A stretch of DNA of 13,057 bases from Bacteroidia bacterium. GTDB taxonomy: Bacteria > Bacteroidota > Bacteroidia > AKYH767-A > OLB10. The DNA is taken from the NCBI GenBank assembly GCA_025450095.1, contig JANWID010000171.1, forward strand, positions 1 through 13,057, written 5' to 3'. Below, piece by piece: positions 1 to 6,328 of this stretch. The position numbers and the translations under genes are program-made. Within the stretch, counting starts at the first letter, position 1. Every line of letters begins with the position of its first letter. Under the pieces are notes generated by a model. It was given only the letters and a program-made list of their open reading frames with translations, was not told where the DNA came from and ran no database searches.

Positions 1-74
1 TGATCCGGTTCATCTTTACATGAGCAAATAAATAAAAACACCGGCAACAGTCCTGCAAAAAATAACTTTTTCAT
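1..74 (-). CDS. N-terminus of a lipoprotein (cut by window edge)
   Basis: Only the first 24 codons are in the window. The ATG is at 74-72 on the minus strand, and translation gives MKKLFFAGLLPVFLFICSCK followed by DEPD. This is a lipoprotein signal peptide: two lysines, a hydrophobic stretch and a lipobox-like ICSC with the second cysteine near residue 19. The residues after the cysteine are charged, as expected for an exported Bacteroidota lipoprotein. The mature domain lies outside the window, so no function can be given. The gene is divergent from the yqgE-like gene at 289, with a 214-bp intergenic region between them. Confidence 0.7.
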   Translation of the reverse strand, partial: MKKLFFAGLLPVFLFICSCKDEPD

Positions 75-101
75 TTGTTAAGGCACTCCGGAATATTTAT
101 T

Positions 102-117
102 TGAAAAAATGATGCCA
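102..117 (-). promoter_or_regulatory. possible degenerate -24/-12 element upstream of the lipoprotein gene
   Basis: On the minus strand this reads TGGCAT-CATTT-TTTCA. The -24 half fits sigma-54, but the usual -12 GC is TC. The site lies about 30 bp before the ATG at 74. Its main support is near-identity to the element upstream of the other lipoprotein gene (5042-5057). Without the GC it is weak. Confidence 0.2.
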
Positions 118-236
118 GCATATCCGGATCCTTTTTATAGATCGGATCACTTAAGAAAGATTTATTATGAACATATTAACTTTCAGAAATTCATTCCAGG
201 AAATTGTTTAATTATTCATATTGCTCAGTAACATTT

Positions 237-252
237 TGGCATTAATGATGCA
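237..252 (+). promoter_or_regulatory. predicted sigma-54 (-24/-12) promoter for yqgE-like gene 1
   Basis: The sequence is TGGCAT-TAATG-ATGCA, with GG at 238-239 and GC at 250-251. That 12-bp offset is the one sigma-54 (RpoN) requires (consensus TGGCAC-N5-TTGCA/T). The predicted transcription start is near 263, about 26 nt before the ATG at 289. The second yqgE paralogue has nearly the same sequence upstream (5218-5233), which supports a functional site. No enhancer-binding protein gene lies in the window. Confidence 0.55.
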
Positions 253-288
253 AGTATATCTTGTATTAATTAATCATTTTTTAACGCT

Positions 289-864
289 ATGTTACATTCA
301 CATTACCAGTTAAATCAACAGCCCGAAATCAGTCAGGGAACCTTGCTGGTTTCAACACCTGTAAATTGTATGGCAGATCGTTCCAGGCTTCTCGTACTGG
401 TGATCCGCCATGATGTTTTATCAGGCACTACCGGGCTCATCTTAAATAAAGTGATCGATACCGAGCTGATATTTGGTGATACCGGGCTACAAAACAAATC
501 ATTCGATTTTTACTATGGCGGACCAGTTGAAACTAATTCCGTTTCATTTATGGTTGGATTCCCTTCTATGCGAAATGGTTTACAGGATTCCATCTACTGG
601 ATAAATGATTTCAATGACCTGGTAACCCTTCTGAATATGGTAAATACGAAAGACATCTCTATCCAGGCTTACAGGGGATGTATGAAGTGGGATCCGGGAC
701 AGTTGAAAGACGAAATAGAGAAAAAACAATGGTGGACTACCAACCATTTTAGTCTGGATGAACTAATGGTAAATGAAAATAAATGCTGGGAATACTACGC
801 ACGTCGTGATGGGGGTTATTTTTCACCACTTGTGGGTGCTGAAATACCCATAATTTATAATTGA
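289..864 (+). CDS. YqgE/AlgH-family protein, paralogue 1
   Basis: A 191-residue protein of the YqgE/AlgH (DUF179, UPF0301) family; E. coli YqgE is 187 residues. Family marks in order are GTLLVSTPV (17-25), GTTGLILN (46-53), YYGGPV (75-80), YRGCMKWDPGQL (128-139) and a WW pair (148-149). The molecular function of the family is unresolved; AlgH was named for an effect on alginate production in Pseudomonas. No signal peptide or membrane segment is visible, so it is probably cytoplasmic. It aligns end to end with the paralogue at 5279, including a C-terminal motif (GGYFSPLVGAEIPIIYN) that canonical YqgE lacks, so this looks like a lineage-specific branch. The ATG is chosen because the family domain begins at residue 17 and a sigma-54-type promoter lies just upstream. 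It converges on the CHAD gene with only 21 bp between stop codons. Confidence 0.88.
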   Translation: MLHSHYQLNQQPEISQGTLLVSTPVNCMADRSRLLVLVIRHDVLSGTTGLILNKVIDTELIFGDTGLQNKSFDFYYGGPVETNSVSFMVGFPSMRNGLQDSIYWINDFNDLVTLLNMVNTKDISIQAYRGCMKWDPGQLKDEIEKKQWWTTNHFSLDELMVNENKCWEYYARRDGGYFSPLVGAEIPIIYN

Positions 865-885
865 TGAACAACTGTTTGGTTGCTA

Positions 886-1737
886 TTAATTAAATACATG
901 ATTAACTCTTATCAGCTGTTTAAGTTCTTTTAGTTTTTTCTTCTGACGATTGGAAATGCTTTTCCGGAAATCATTATTCCTTGCATTATTTTTCTTAAGA
1001 TATTCCTTTATGTCCACGCAGTCGTGCCACTGACCAATTAAATGTTGAGTTCTATCCAGGCATTTAACATTCAGGCGTAATTTGCTGACAATTTTTGGTG
1101 GAAGAATATCATGGATATATATTAAATCTTTCAAATATTTTCTTGCCTTATGAAGTTTACTTGTTTTGTTTCGCATTACAGGCATAATATCCCCGTTGAT
1201 TCCGGATATGATCATCCAACATCTTTCTGTTACAAATTGATCCGGGAGCGGTGCAAGGTAACCGGTGATCATTTTTTGAAAACTCAGGAGTTGTTTGGTA
1301 TACAAATCCGAATAATTCTTCAACTTATCTGCAAGTAGCTTTCTTTGTCTTTTGCTTTTTTTAAATAAGGTTGTCCCGGGATTGTCAAGCTTCTTCAATA
1401 ATTCTATTATGATATCCATGCTTCTGACTCCGGCTGCATCTCTGTTTAAGGGTTTTAACATCTCGAAAATAACAGGCACGGCACCCGGTTCTCCGGGAAA
1501 TTTTTTAAATAACAGTGTGAGTGCCCTGATTTTTTTTATGCTTATGCGAAGCCGGTGCAACTCACGGGCATCACCTTTTATTTTGAATTTCTTAATGCCT
1601 CTGCGAGCCGTTTGTAATACAGGAATTAAATAACTAGTCAACTTAGGTTTTGATATCATTCTATAAGTTGCATCCTTGATAAAATAAATAGATGATAAAG
1701 TTGTGGAATTTATTGCCTGATGTGTGTAATCCCGCAT
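886..1737 (-). CDS. CHAD-domain protein, likely polyphosphate-binding
   Basis: A 283-residue, strongly basic alpha-helical protein. The CHAD domain (conserved histidine alpha-helical domain) is recognised from LHRLRISIKKIRAL (about 60-73, H61 and R64), GVRSMDI (103-109), KLHKARKYLKDLIY (194-207, H196) and IGQWHDC (234-240, H238). In characterised CHAD proteins these histidines and the surrounding Arg/Lys bind inorganic polyphosphate. No CYTH/triphosphatase domain is fused, so this is a stand-alone CHAD protein of roughly normal length. The first ATG (1737) is used, but an in-frame ATG at 1659 (residue 27) would still keep the whole domain and cannot be excluded. A small palindrome (1746-1764) lies just upstream of the start. 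It is divergent from the membrane-protein gene at 1888. Confidence 0.85.
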   Translation of the reverse strand: MRDYTHQAINSTTLSSIYFIKDATYRMISKPKLTSYLIPVLQTARRGIKKFKIKGDARELHRLRISIKKIRALTLLFKKFPGEPGAVPVIFEMLKPLNRDAAGVRSMDIIIELLKKLDNPGTTLFKKSKRQRKLLADKLKNYSDLYTKQLLSFQKMITGYLAPLPDQFVTERCWMIISGINGDIMPVMRNKTSKLHKARKYLKDLIYIHDILPPKIVSKLRLNVKCLDRTQHLIGQWHDCVDIKEYLKKNNARNNDFRKSISNRQKKKLKELKQLIRVNHVFN

Positions 1738-1745
1738 CCCATTTT

Positions 1746-1764
1746 GTAGTATTTTAAAAACTAC
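1746..1764. repeat. small palindrome upstream of the CHAD gene
   Basis: GTAGT and ACTAC arms flank an A/T-rich centre (ATTTTAAAA), ending 9 bp before the CHAD start codon. It could be an operator or a leader hairpin. The short arms and A/T-rich setting make chance plausible. Confidence 0.25.
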
Positions 1765-1836
1765 TATTTATTAGCGTTCCTGAAATTCTCTGAAATATCC
1801 TGTAAATCCGCATACTATACAACCAAGATCGATTAA

Positions 1837-1849
1837 CCCGGATTCCGGG
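1837..1849. repeat. CCCGG-ATT-CCGGG inverted repeat in a divergent intergenic region
   Basis: A perfect 5-bp-arm inverted repeat of unusually high GC in an A/T-rich intergenic region. It lies between the divergent CHAD gene (starts 1737) and membrane-protein gene (starts 1888), which suits a shared operator. No regulator can be named. Confidence 0.3.
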
Positions 1850-1887
1850 GGTACATATTTTGTTATACTAAAAGCAAACCAAATGTC

Positions 1888-2379
1888 ATGCATAACTATC
1901 AAAGTAAAACCATTCAGAATACAGCAACCCACTCAAGAAATCCTAATTATGCTATTTGCATACCGGCAGCTCTTATGGGAGGGGCTCTTCTGATTACATA
2001 TTTTTTAATTGTTTCACTAATAGGATATGAAGATCAAACCGGGCTTCGTTTTCTGAATTTTGTTTTGTTGATTCCCGTTATAATTTATGCACTATCAACT
2101 TATGTAAATACTGTGCATAAAAAGTCTTACATGGAAGCTTTCCGTGTATCCGTACTATCATTTATTGGTTCCTATGCAATCCTTGCCCTATTCATGTTCA
2201 TCTACCTGATGGTGCTTAACCCGGATTTTATGACTACTCTTCAGACGCAACTACCCATGTTAAAGCTGAATGCTTTTGGTGTGGTCGCTTTACTGATGGG
2301 GGAAGGCTGCATTGGAGCAGTTGTATTGACATATATTGCAATGCAACACTTTAAAACCAAAATCAGAAAATTGGTTTAA
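1888..2379 (+). CDS. four-helix membrane protein, DUF4199-like
   Basis: A 163-residue integral membrane protein with four predicted transmembrane segments at about 22-44, 53-73, 87-110 and 128-150. A polar N-terminal tail of about 20 residues precedes them and a basic tail (KTKIRKLV) follows. The layout, size and the short polar stretch (VNTVHKKSYMEAFRVS) between helices 2 and 3 resemble the DUF4199 family, common in Bacteroidota and of unknown function; that assignment is from overall appearance. No catalytic motif is visible. It stands alone: divergent from the CHAD gene and convergent with the histidine kinase, separated from the latter by a 97-bp inverted-repeat element that may terminate both. 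Confidence 0.75.
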   Translation: MHNYQSKTIQNTATHSRNPNYAICIPAALMGGALLITYFLIVSLIGYEDQTGLRFLNFVLLIPVIIYALSTYVNTVHKKSYMEAFRVSVLSFIGSYAILALFMFIYLMVLNPDFMTTLQTQLPMLKLNAFGVVALLMGEGCIGAVVLTYIAMQHFKTKIRKLV

Positions 2380-2382
2380 TTA

Positions 2383-2479
2383 GATGTAACGAATGTACGA
2401 ATCGGCTGCGCCGTACGAATCTACGAATACTGGATTCGTAAATTCGTAGATTCGTATTCATTCGTATATTTGTTACATC
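2383..2479. repeat. 97-bp imperfect inverted repeat, TACGAAT family, at a convergent junction
   Basis: Outer arms 2383-2402 and 2460-2479 match over 20 bp with two differences, both G-U pairs in plus-strand RNA. Inner arms 2414-2428 and 2442-2456 are a perfect 15-bp match. Between the outer and inner parts of the left arm sits a small hairpin, CGGC-TGC-GCCG (2403-2413). The left half is one unit of the 43-bp repeat in the tandem array at 12869, and the core word (T)ACGAAT recurs throughout. It fills almost the whole gap between convergent stop codons, so it may act as a bidirectional terminator; a mobile palindrome is the alternative. Confidence 0.8.
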
Positions 2480-2485
2480 ACTTTT

Positions 2486-4261
2486 TTAAGTCCTTACGTG
2501 TTGATGAACCGGTAACTCCACTGTAAACACGGCTCCTTCACCCGGCACTCCACTGGCAGTGATGGTTCCGTCGTGGTTGTTTACAATTCTTTTGCAGATT
2601 GCAAGCCCGATTCCGGTTCCTTCATAAGCGTGTTTCCCGTGCAGTCGTTGAAAAATTACGAAAATCTTTTCAGCATATTTTTGATCGAATCCTATTCCAT
2701 TATCAAGGATCATAATGCGAACCCGCTGATTATAACGGTTAGGAATATTGGATTGACCATTATCGGTGTGAATATAGTTTTCCGACCGGATCTCAATCCT
2801 TGGTGTAACTTCACTACGACTGAATTTTAATGCATTTCCAACCAGGTTAAAAAACAGTTGGTACATTTGCGACGGAACGGCATCAATAACCGGGAGAACG
2901 GAACAGGATATAACAGCCTGTTTCCGGAGAATTTTAATTTCCAGATCGCTTAATACATCCTGCAGTACTTTATTCAGGTCCGTGGAAGTAAAATCGTTAT
3001 TAGCGCGTACCAGCCTGGAAAAATTCAACAGGTCAGCAATCAGGCCTGACATCCGGTTCGAAGCCGAAAGCATTTTATCCATATATATTCTTGTCTCATC
3101 TGTCAACAGGTGATTAGCCTTTGTGCTGAGACGGTCGCCGAAGGCCTGTATTTTGCGAAGAGGCTCCTGGAGATCGTGTGATGCGACAAATGCAAACTGC
3201 TCCAGTTCATTATTGGATCTTTTCAACTCGGATATGTAGCGTTGTAAAGCCACTTCATATTCTTTTTCTTTCGAAATATCATCCAGTGTCAGCATAATAC
3301 CATCATCAAGTTTTCCTGCAACGATCCGATACCATTTTCCCTTATCCTTACCTGGGTAAAAACGCTCCGCTTTAAAAACCTTATCATCCATTACGACTTT
3401 AATATATTCCTCCATCAAACCAGATTCGAGGCTGTCAGGGAATATAGACTGCAAAGTTTTACCAACCGGACCGGGATTTCCTGCGGCAGATAATTCTGCT
3501 CCTACCTTATTAGAGTGAAGACAAACAAAATCGCTTATGCGTCCGTCGGGTTGACGTATTGCACTGAAAGATATAATGGCGCTTTGGGATGCTTCAAGTA
3601 CAGCATCGAGAAGATATTTAACTTTTCGTTTGCTTCGAATTTCCAACAGGATATAAAATAACGAAGTCACCATTATAATCACGACAGTAGCAGAAAATAT
3701 TGTGCTTACTATTTTCGTATTCATTACTGAATCGGAACCTTCCAGGCTGCGGTACACTTTCCACCGCTCTTCTTCCCGCTTCATCTTTCCGGCGATTATT
3801 TTAATAGAATCCATCAGCATGGATGACTGACCGATCAGTTCCTGGTATCCGAATTTGAAATTTCCGCCTTTCTGAAGGTGAATAATAAATTCCTGGCTTT
3901 TTACTTTCAAGTCAATCAGCCGTGCAATGGTATCCATATAATATTCCTGGGTGGAATTCCCCTGGATCAGCTTGTGCAACTCTTCCACTTTACCGGGAAC
4001 CTGCTCTCTTGCAATTTTATAAGGCTCAAGATAGATTTCCTTGTCAGTAAGCGCATAGCCCCGCGTTCCGGATTCCATGTCTTTAAGCATTCCCAGCAAT
4101 TCTTCAGTATTGTCCATCAGGTCCAGCGTATGCACCAGCCTGCTGTTACTCTCGTTCGTCCGGTTGAAACTGGTTGTGTACAGATAAATCAATAGAATGA
4201 TGATGATAAAAGCGATTCCGAATACAAGAAAAATTCGTTTTAAAATATTGGTACTTTCCAT
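2486..4261 (-). CDS. CHASE3 sensor histidine kinase
   Basis: A membrane-bound sensor kinase of 591 residues from the ATG at 4261; a GTG at 4279 would add six residues. In order: transmembrane helix about 10-28; extracytoplasmic CHASE3 domain about 35-180 with the typical MESGTRGYALT motif (62-72); second helix about 185-207; a degenerate PAS-like region about 215-330; a short coiled coil; a HisKA dimerisation domain with phospho-acceptor H362 in FAFVASHDLQEPLRK; and a HATPase domain with N box (N472, N476), G1 box DNGIG (520-524), an F-box region near 532-541 and G2 box GTGIGLA (548-554). All catalytic residues are present. No receiver domain is fused and no response regulator or DNA-binding gene is adjacent, so it is an orphan kinase of unknown signal. 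A terminator separates it from the lipoprotein gene upstream. Confidence 0.93.
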   Translation of the reverse strand: MESTNILKRIFLVFGIAFIIIILLIYLYTTSFNRTNESNSRLVHTLDLMDNTEELLGMLKDMESGTRGYALTDKEIYLEPYKIAREQVPGKVEELHKLIQGNSTQEYYMDTIARLIDLKVKSQEFIIHLQKGGNFKFGYQELIGQSSMLMDSIKIIAGKMKREEERWKVYRSLEGSDSVMNTKIVSTIFSATVVIIMVTSLFYILLEIRSKRKVKYLLDAVLEASQSAIISFSAIRQPDGRISDFVCLHSNKVGAELSAAGNPGPVGKTLQSIFPDSLESGLMEEYIKVVMDDKVFKAERFYPGKDKGKWYRIVAGKLDDGIMLTLDDISKEKEYEVALQRYISELKRSNNELEQFAFVASHDLQEPLRKIQAFGDRLSTKANHLLTDETRIYMDKMLSASNRMSGLIADLLNFSRLVRANNDFTSTDLNKVLQDVLSDLEIKILRKQAVISCSVLPVIDAVPSQMYQLFFNLVGNALKFSRSEVTPRIEIRSENYIHTDNGQSNIPNRYNQRVRIMILDNGIGFDQKYAEKIFVIFQRLHGKHAYEGTGIGLAICKRIVNNHDGTITASGVPGEGAVFTVELPVHQHVRT

Positions 4262-4280
4262 TCCAATCGTATTATTCACA

Positions 4281-4322
4281 AATAAATAAAAAAGCCAGGG
4301 AATTATAAAACTTCCTGGCTTT
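4281..4322 (-). terminator. intrinsic terminator of the coiled-coil lipoprotein gene
   Basis: A 9-bp stem (AAAGCCAGG at 4291-4299 pairing with CCTGGCTTT at 4314-4322) has an A/T-rich loop. On the minus strand it is followed directly by a T-rich run. It starts about 20 nt after the lipoprotein stop codon and ends before the histidine kinase start, so the two genes are probably separate units. Confidence 0.8.
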
Positions 4323-4341
4323 ATTTAATTGAAGAAAGAGC

Positions 4342-4986
4342 TTATTTATCTTTTTCTTTAGCTACATTTTCTTCTGTTTTAGCGACCGGTCTGTTTAAGG
4401 CCTTTATGCCGGTATATTTCATTTTTTGTTCGGCTAGTATTATTTCATCGCCGGCTTTTACATCTTTTTCGACCTGGTCTTTGCGATCATCAAGTCTGTC
4501 CCACAAATTTTCAACGCGGGTCCACTCTTCTTTTGTTAAATTATCCTTACGTGCTTCCACGTTATTAACGAAATGCTTGTACACTTCCACAACATTACTA
4601 CTTGTAACATTGGTCAGCTCATGATTAATTCCCTCAGGAAGCAATGAGCTCATTAATATTTCATCCGCTTTTTGTTGCTCACGGGCTTTTAGCTCTGCAG
4701 TATGATTTTCGTGGAACGATTCCCAGTTTTGTTTGAGTGTTTGATACTCGGCACGCATCTGGTCATTCCAGCTGTCCATTTTAGCTTCAGCTTTGTTTTG
4801 TTTTTCATTGTATTCCTGCTCGATTTCCGCCCATTGCCGGTCTAAATATTTTTCAGTATTGTTTTGATGTTCTATTACATATTCCCGGTAATCGTTATAA
4901 GCCTGGTCACTTTTCTGTTCGCGTGTACAGGAAATAACTGCAAAGGCGGTTAGAATAAGAAGGAACGCTTTAATTTGATTTTTCAT
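4342..4986 (-). CDS. coiled-coil lipoprotein of unknown function
   Basis: A 214-residue predicted lipoprotein. The N-terminus MKNQIKAFLLILTAFAVISC is a clear lipoprotein signal with lipobox VISC and cleavage before C20. The mature part is highly charged and helical. Residues about 25-110 are rich in Glu, Gln, Lys and Trp with heptad-like spacing, and a second helical block covers about 130-185. The lysine-rich tail ends AKEKDK. No catalytic motif is visible. Its likely place is the envelope, anchored by lipid to the inner or outer membrane and possibly acting as a spacer or scaffold; that is inference. I do not firmly recognise the family. It has its own terminator and a long divergent upstream region shared with the second yqgE gene. 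Confidence 0.82.
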   Translation of the reverse strand: MKNQIKAFLLILTAFAVISCTREQKSDQAYNDYREYVIEHQNNTEKYLDRQWAEIEQEYNEKQNKAEAKMDSWNDQMRAEYQTLKQNWESFHENHTAELKAREQQKADEILMSSLLPEGINHELTNVTSSNVVEVYKHFVNNVEARKDNLTKEEWTRVENLWDRLDDRKDQVEKDVKAGDEIILAEQKMKYTGIKALNRPVAKTEENVAKEKDK

Positions 4987-5041
4987 GTTATAAAGAATTA
5001 AATAGTTTGAGGTTTATTTTAAATAGTGCCACTGAAAAAAA

Positions 5042-5057
5042 TGAAAACATCATGCCA
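5042..5057 (-). promoter_or_regulatory. possible degenerate -24/-12 element upstream of the coiled-coil lipoprotein
   Basis: The minus strand reads TGGCAT-GATGT-TTTCA. The -24 half is good but TC replaces GC at -12, exactly as in the element upstream of the other lipoprotein gene (102-117). A start site about 45 nt before the ATG at 4986 would follow. Confidence 0.22.
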
Positions 5058-5217
5058 AAGCATTTACCCATACTATTCTTTTCAGGAATTATTTTTTGTG
5101 TCTCTTTCCTCAGTTTGTGGAATAAAATGCCTGTTGTCCGAAAATTAATTCCTGTAAAACTCCTGGTAGAATGTTTAGCAGGTTCCGTACGTCAGTATTT
5201 TAAACATCGTACCTGTT

Positions 5218-5233
5218 TGGCATTAATGCTGCT
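5218..5233 (+). promoter_or_regulatory. predicted sigma-54 (-24/-12) promoter for yqgE-like gene 2 operon
   Basis: The sequence is TGGCAT-TAATG-CTGCT, with GG at 5219-5220 and GC at 5231-5232, the sigma-54 spacing. The eleven bases TGGCATTAATG are identical to those upstream of yqgE-like gene 1. The predicted start is near 5244, giving a leader of about 35 nt. Confidence 0.55.
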
Positions 5234-5278
5234 GCAACAACTTAAATATTTCATTCCCTGACGTCAAAACCTGAAAAT

Positions 5279-5848
5279 ATGCTAAATCGTCAAAAACAAA
5301 CCGATACCTGTACTTCGCTCCAGACGGGAAGTCTGTTAATTTCAACACCGGTAAACTTAAAGTACAACACATCCCGTCTGTTGATACTGGTTACACATCA
5401 TAGTGAAGCAGGCACAACAGGTATCATTCTGAACAGGGACCTACCAGGGAACAAAATCCTGAAATATATTAATGATGGCGACCCGGTTGAACTGAAATAC
5501 GGAGGTCCTCATTATCTGCAAAGCGAATCCTATATTGTAATCTACCCCTCCATAAAAAATGGTTGGAAGGATTCTGTTTATTGGAGCGCTGATGTAAAAG
5601 ATCTTAACACCATATTACATTTTATGTCGGACTATAATATCCGTTACGGTGCTTACTATGGTTGTTTTAAATGGATGCCGGAAGAACTTGAGAATGATCT
5701 TGCAACCGGGATGTGGTGGCTTACCAATAATTACCCGGTGAATACGATTTTTGAATCTGGGAATTCGATCTGGAATAATTTTGCAAAACAATACGGAGGA
5801 TATTATTCTGGTCTTGCAGGTAATGATTTGCCAATATGTTATAACTAA
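5279..5848 (+). CDS. YqgE/AlgH-family protein, paralogue 2
   Basis: A 189-residue YqgE/AlgH (DUF179) protein and a clear paralogue of the protein at 289. Matching motifs are GSLLISTPV (17-25, the same position as in paralogue 1), GTTGIILN (45-52), KYGGP (73-77), YYGCFKWMPEEL (126-137), a WW pair (146-147) and the tail GGYYSGLAGNDLPICYN. The usual PGQL after the tryptophan is PEEL here, so this copy has drifted further from canonical YqgE. No signal peptide or membrane segment is visible. It is first in a two-gene unit: the next ATG is 14 bp after the stop and has a strong Shine-Dalgarno. Its sigma-54-like promoter is shared with paralogue 1, suggesting co-regulation. Biochemical function is unknown. 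Confidence 0.87.
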   Translation: MLNRQKQTDTCTSLQTGSLLISTPVNLKYNTSRLLILVTHHSEAGTTGIILNRDLPGNKILKYINDGDPVELKYGGPHYLQSESYIVIYPSIKNGWKDSVYWSADVKDLNTILHFMSDYNIRYGAYYGCFKWMPEELENDLATGMWWLTNNYPVNTIFESGNSIWNNFAKQYGGYYSGLAGNDLPICYN

Positions 5849-5852
5849 GGAG
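5847..5852 (+). promoter_or_regulatory. strong Shine-Dalgarno (AAGGAG) for the disordered protein gene
   Basis: AAGGAG overlaps the yqgE-like gene 2 stop codon and sits 10 nt before the ATG at 5863. It stands out because the other leaders in this window are A/T-rich and lack a Shine-Dalgarno. It supports translation of this small gene as the second cistron. Confidence 0.7.
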
Positions 5853-5862
5853 ATATTATATC

Positions 5863-6159
5863 ATGTCAAAAGAAAAAGAAAAAATAACCACCGAAACAAA
5901 AGGAACACAGGTGGCACCTAAAATAACTCCTGCAGAAAAAGAAGCGGCAAAGAAAGCTACTCCAGAGAAGGAACCTGTCGGAGCACCTGCTCCACGGGAA
6001 TTGCTTGAAAAAGGTAAGCCGGCTGAAGAGGGAGGTCCGGTTAAAGCTGATACAAATATGGAATCCGAATCGGATTTAAACCGTCAGAACAGTGAAGATA
6101 GCAGCCCGGATCCGGCTCAAAACAGGCAGGATAATAATTTATATGGTAAGGGGCTGTGA
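5863..6159 (+). CDS. small disordered, charged protein, yqgE-linked
   Basis: A 98-residue protein with no hydrophobic core. It is Lys/Glu/Pro/Ala-rich in the first half (KEAAKKATPEKEPVGAPAP) and Asp/Ser/Asn/Gln-rich in the second (NRQNSEDSSPDPAQNRQDNN). No cysteine, tryptophan, signal peptide or membrane segment is present. It is almost certainly intrinsically disordered and I recognise no family. Expression is supported by a strong Shine-Dalgarno and by lying 14 bp after yqgE-like gene 2, in the same predicted sigma-54 transcript. Such proteins often serve as protectants or as flexible partners of the neighbouring product, but nothing in the sequence decides this. It converges on mlaD, with a GGCAGT-type inverted repeat between them. 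Confidence 0.7.
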   Translation: MSKEKEKITTETKGTQVAPKITPAEKEAAKKATPEKEPVGAPAPRELLEKGKPAEEGGPVKADTNMESESDLNRQNSEDSSPDPAQNRQDNNLYGKGL

Positions 6160-6193
6160 AAGTACTTAGTTCTCTTTTAGCTTTTTCGTAAAA

Positions 6194-6326
6194 GTCGGCA
6201 GCTGGCAGTTAGCAGTCGGCAGTTAGCAGTCGGCAGTCAAAAAATATTCATTAAATTAACTGACAAAAAAATCTGCTTGCTACTTATGACTATTTGCCTA
6301 CTGCCTACTGATTACTGCCTGCTGCA
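6194..6326. repeat. imperfect inverted repeat, GGCAGT family, at a convergent junction
   Basis: The left arm 6194-6238 is made of repeated GGCAGT and TAGCAGT words. The right arm (about 6280-6326) holds the same words inverted (CTACTGCC, ATTACTGCC). Over the outer 30-odd bases most positions pair, separated by an A/T-rich loop. It fills the gap between the convergent disordered-protein gene and mlaD, ending 2 bp before the mlaD stop codon. A copy of the same family lies at 10467-10560. It may terminate transcription from both sides. Confidence 0.7.
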
Positions 6327-6328
6327 AA

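Larger units (their letters stand above)
4987..5278. other. divergent intergenic region, no convincing gene
   Basis: This 292-bp region separates the lipoprotein gene (minus) from yqgE-like gene 2 (plus). An 84-codon open frame (5007-5261, TTG start) lies in it, but it runs through the predicted sigma-54 promoter at 5218-5233 and its product resembles no family I know. A degenerate -24/-12 element for the minus-strand gene lies at 5042-5057. I treat the region as regulatory. Confidence 0.6.

Noticed and set aside
112..234. A 40-codon open frame beginning MPAYPDPFYRSD in the intergenic region before yqgE-like gene 1
   Set aside because: It has no ribosome-binding context, resembles no family, and lies in an A/T-rich divergent promoter region. 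Chance is the simpler explanation.
1738..1887. TTGG...GC upstream of the CHAD gene as a sigma-54 promoter
   Set aside because: The GG-to-GC offset is 13 rather than 12, and sigma-54 promoters tolerate little change in this spacing.
4987..5040. TGGCAC on the minus strand as a further sigma-54 -24 element for the coiled-coil lipoprotein gene
   Set aside because: The -24 half is perfect, but the correctly spaced -12 position is A-rich with no GC or related sequence.
5007..5261. An 84-codon open frame (TTG start; ATG option at 5052) between the lipoprotein and yqgE-like gene 2
   Set aside because: It runs through the predicted sigma-54 promoter of the next gene, has a weak start, and its product resembles no family I know. 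It is more likely regulatory DNA.
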